From NCBI GenBank assembly GCA_905233515.1, contig CAJOEQ010000034.1:1-12637 (forward strand): a DNA stretch of 12,637 bases, read 5' to 3'. The translations under genes and the position numbers were made by a program. The notes under the pieces were generated by a model. It was not told the origin of the DNA and did no database searches. It worked only from the letters and a program-made list of their open reading frames with translations. Within the stretch, counting starts at the first letter, position 1, and every line of letters begins with the position of its first letter. This DNA comes from an uncultured Synergistales bacterium. Lineage in GTDB: Bacteria > Synergistota > Synergistia > Synergistales > Aminobacteriaceae. Positions 12,336-12,637 of the stretch are shown in pieces.

Positions 12336-12497
12336 TTAACGAGCTGAATAAGTTTTTGAACTCCAAGATTTGCCGCGCTGTATTTCTCCTGAAACTAACT
12401 CAAGATAACGACTCATGCATTCCGGGCAGCGTCTGTCAGGTGATGACGAGTCTAATTCAAATTCTTTTTTGCATTCTAGACACTTGAATTTAGCCAT
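12336..12497 (-). CDS. Small zinc-ribbon protein
   Basis: The protein is 53 residues, MAKFKCLECKKEF then RRCPEC and a basic C-terminus. Two CxxC pairs (Cys6/Cys9 and Cys24/Cys27) form a typical zinc ribbon, similar in layout to small regulatory ribbons of the FmdB kind but not clearly of that family. An in-frame ATG nine codons upstream (12524) exists, but AAAGGAGT at 12508-12515 lies between the two and favours 12497. First gene of a two-gene minus-strand unit. Its partner or nucleic-acid target is unknown. Confidence 0.75.
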   Translation of the reverse strand: MAKFKCLECKKEFELDSSSPDRRCPECMSRYLELVSGEIQRGKSWSSKTYSAR

Positions 12498-12637
12498 AAT
12501 TATTTTTACTCCTTTATTTGTCAAAGTATGAAAATTTTAGCAGATTTAGCGATAACATAATCACGTGAGATTTACATAATTTTATTTTGCCGTGAAATTT
12601 AGCAAAAATTTATCGTGTAATAAATAATTTAATGCAG
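12498..12637 (-). promoter_or_regulatory. Upstream region of the zinc-ribbon operon, promoter not resolved
   Basis: This AT-rich stretch has no gene. On the minus strand it holds TTTCACGGCAAAATAAAATT, which resembles the TCACGCA/A-rich start of the blocks before the kinase (5148) and the EF-G-like gene (9099). A TAAAAT lies at about 12536-12541 without a good -35. Confidence 0.25.

Noticed and set aside
12519..12524. Perfect TTGACA on the minus strand as a -35 box
   Set aside because: A -10 at the right distance would fall at the start codon of the zinc-ribbon gene and reads poorly (AATTAT), and the box sits next to the ribosome site.

Overview
This window reads as a stretch of chromosome from an AT-rich bacterium. 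The packed gene order (ftsY, a DUF4416 gene, a class V aminotransferase, an EF-G paralogue, small zinc-ribbon and tail-anchored proteins), the codon use and the kind of signalling proteins would fit an uncultured gut or rumen member of the Synergistota. That placement is inference from gene content only. I see no rRNA, tRNA, CRISPR array, transposase or phage gene.

Layout. (1) Positions 2-5140, + strand: one tightly packed operon. It holds the 3' part of a very acidic repetitive protein, a small single-pass membrane protein, the SRP receptor FtsY, an unrecognised PAS-like protein, a DUF4416 protein, a small exported protein and a class V (alanine-glyoxylate/serine-pyruvate type) aminotransferase. 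Most junctions are 0-4 nt overlaps. (2) Positions 5232-8899, + strand: a two-component unit made of a soluble hybrid histidine kinase (PAS-like sensors, HisKA, HATPase, REC, HPt) and a tandem-receiver protein whose reading frame is broken. (3) Positions 8900-9184: a G/C-rich foldable element with a possible 38-codon ORF, followed by an imperfect tandem duplication of a promoter-like block. (4) Positions 9185-11260, + strand: an EF-G-like GTPase with altered G motifs and an apparently out-of-frame C-terminus, ended by a strong intrinsic terminator. (5) Positions 11301-12497, - strand: a small zinc-ribbon protein followed by a tail-anchored membrane protein, convergent with the EF-G gene. The last 140 bases are their upstream region.

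How the genes relate. FtsY delivers ribosomes making membrane proteins to the translocon; most of its operon partners have no known role. The kinase, with its own receiver and HPt, most likely passes phosphate to the second receiver of the adjacent tandem-receiver protein, which has no output domain. The promoter-like block before the kinase resembles the one before the EF-G paralogue, so the two units may share control.

The main things to check are three departures from normal reading: an aminotransferase with no ATG, GTG or TTG start, a response regulator split by what looks like a single-base loss, and an EF-G tail that reads Arg-rich in frame but Lys/Glu/Asp-rich one base over. They may be sequencing or assembly errors, decay, or real recoding; the sequence alone does not decide.
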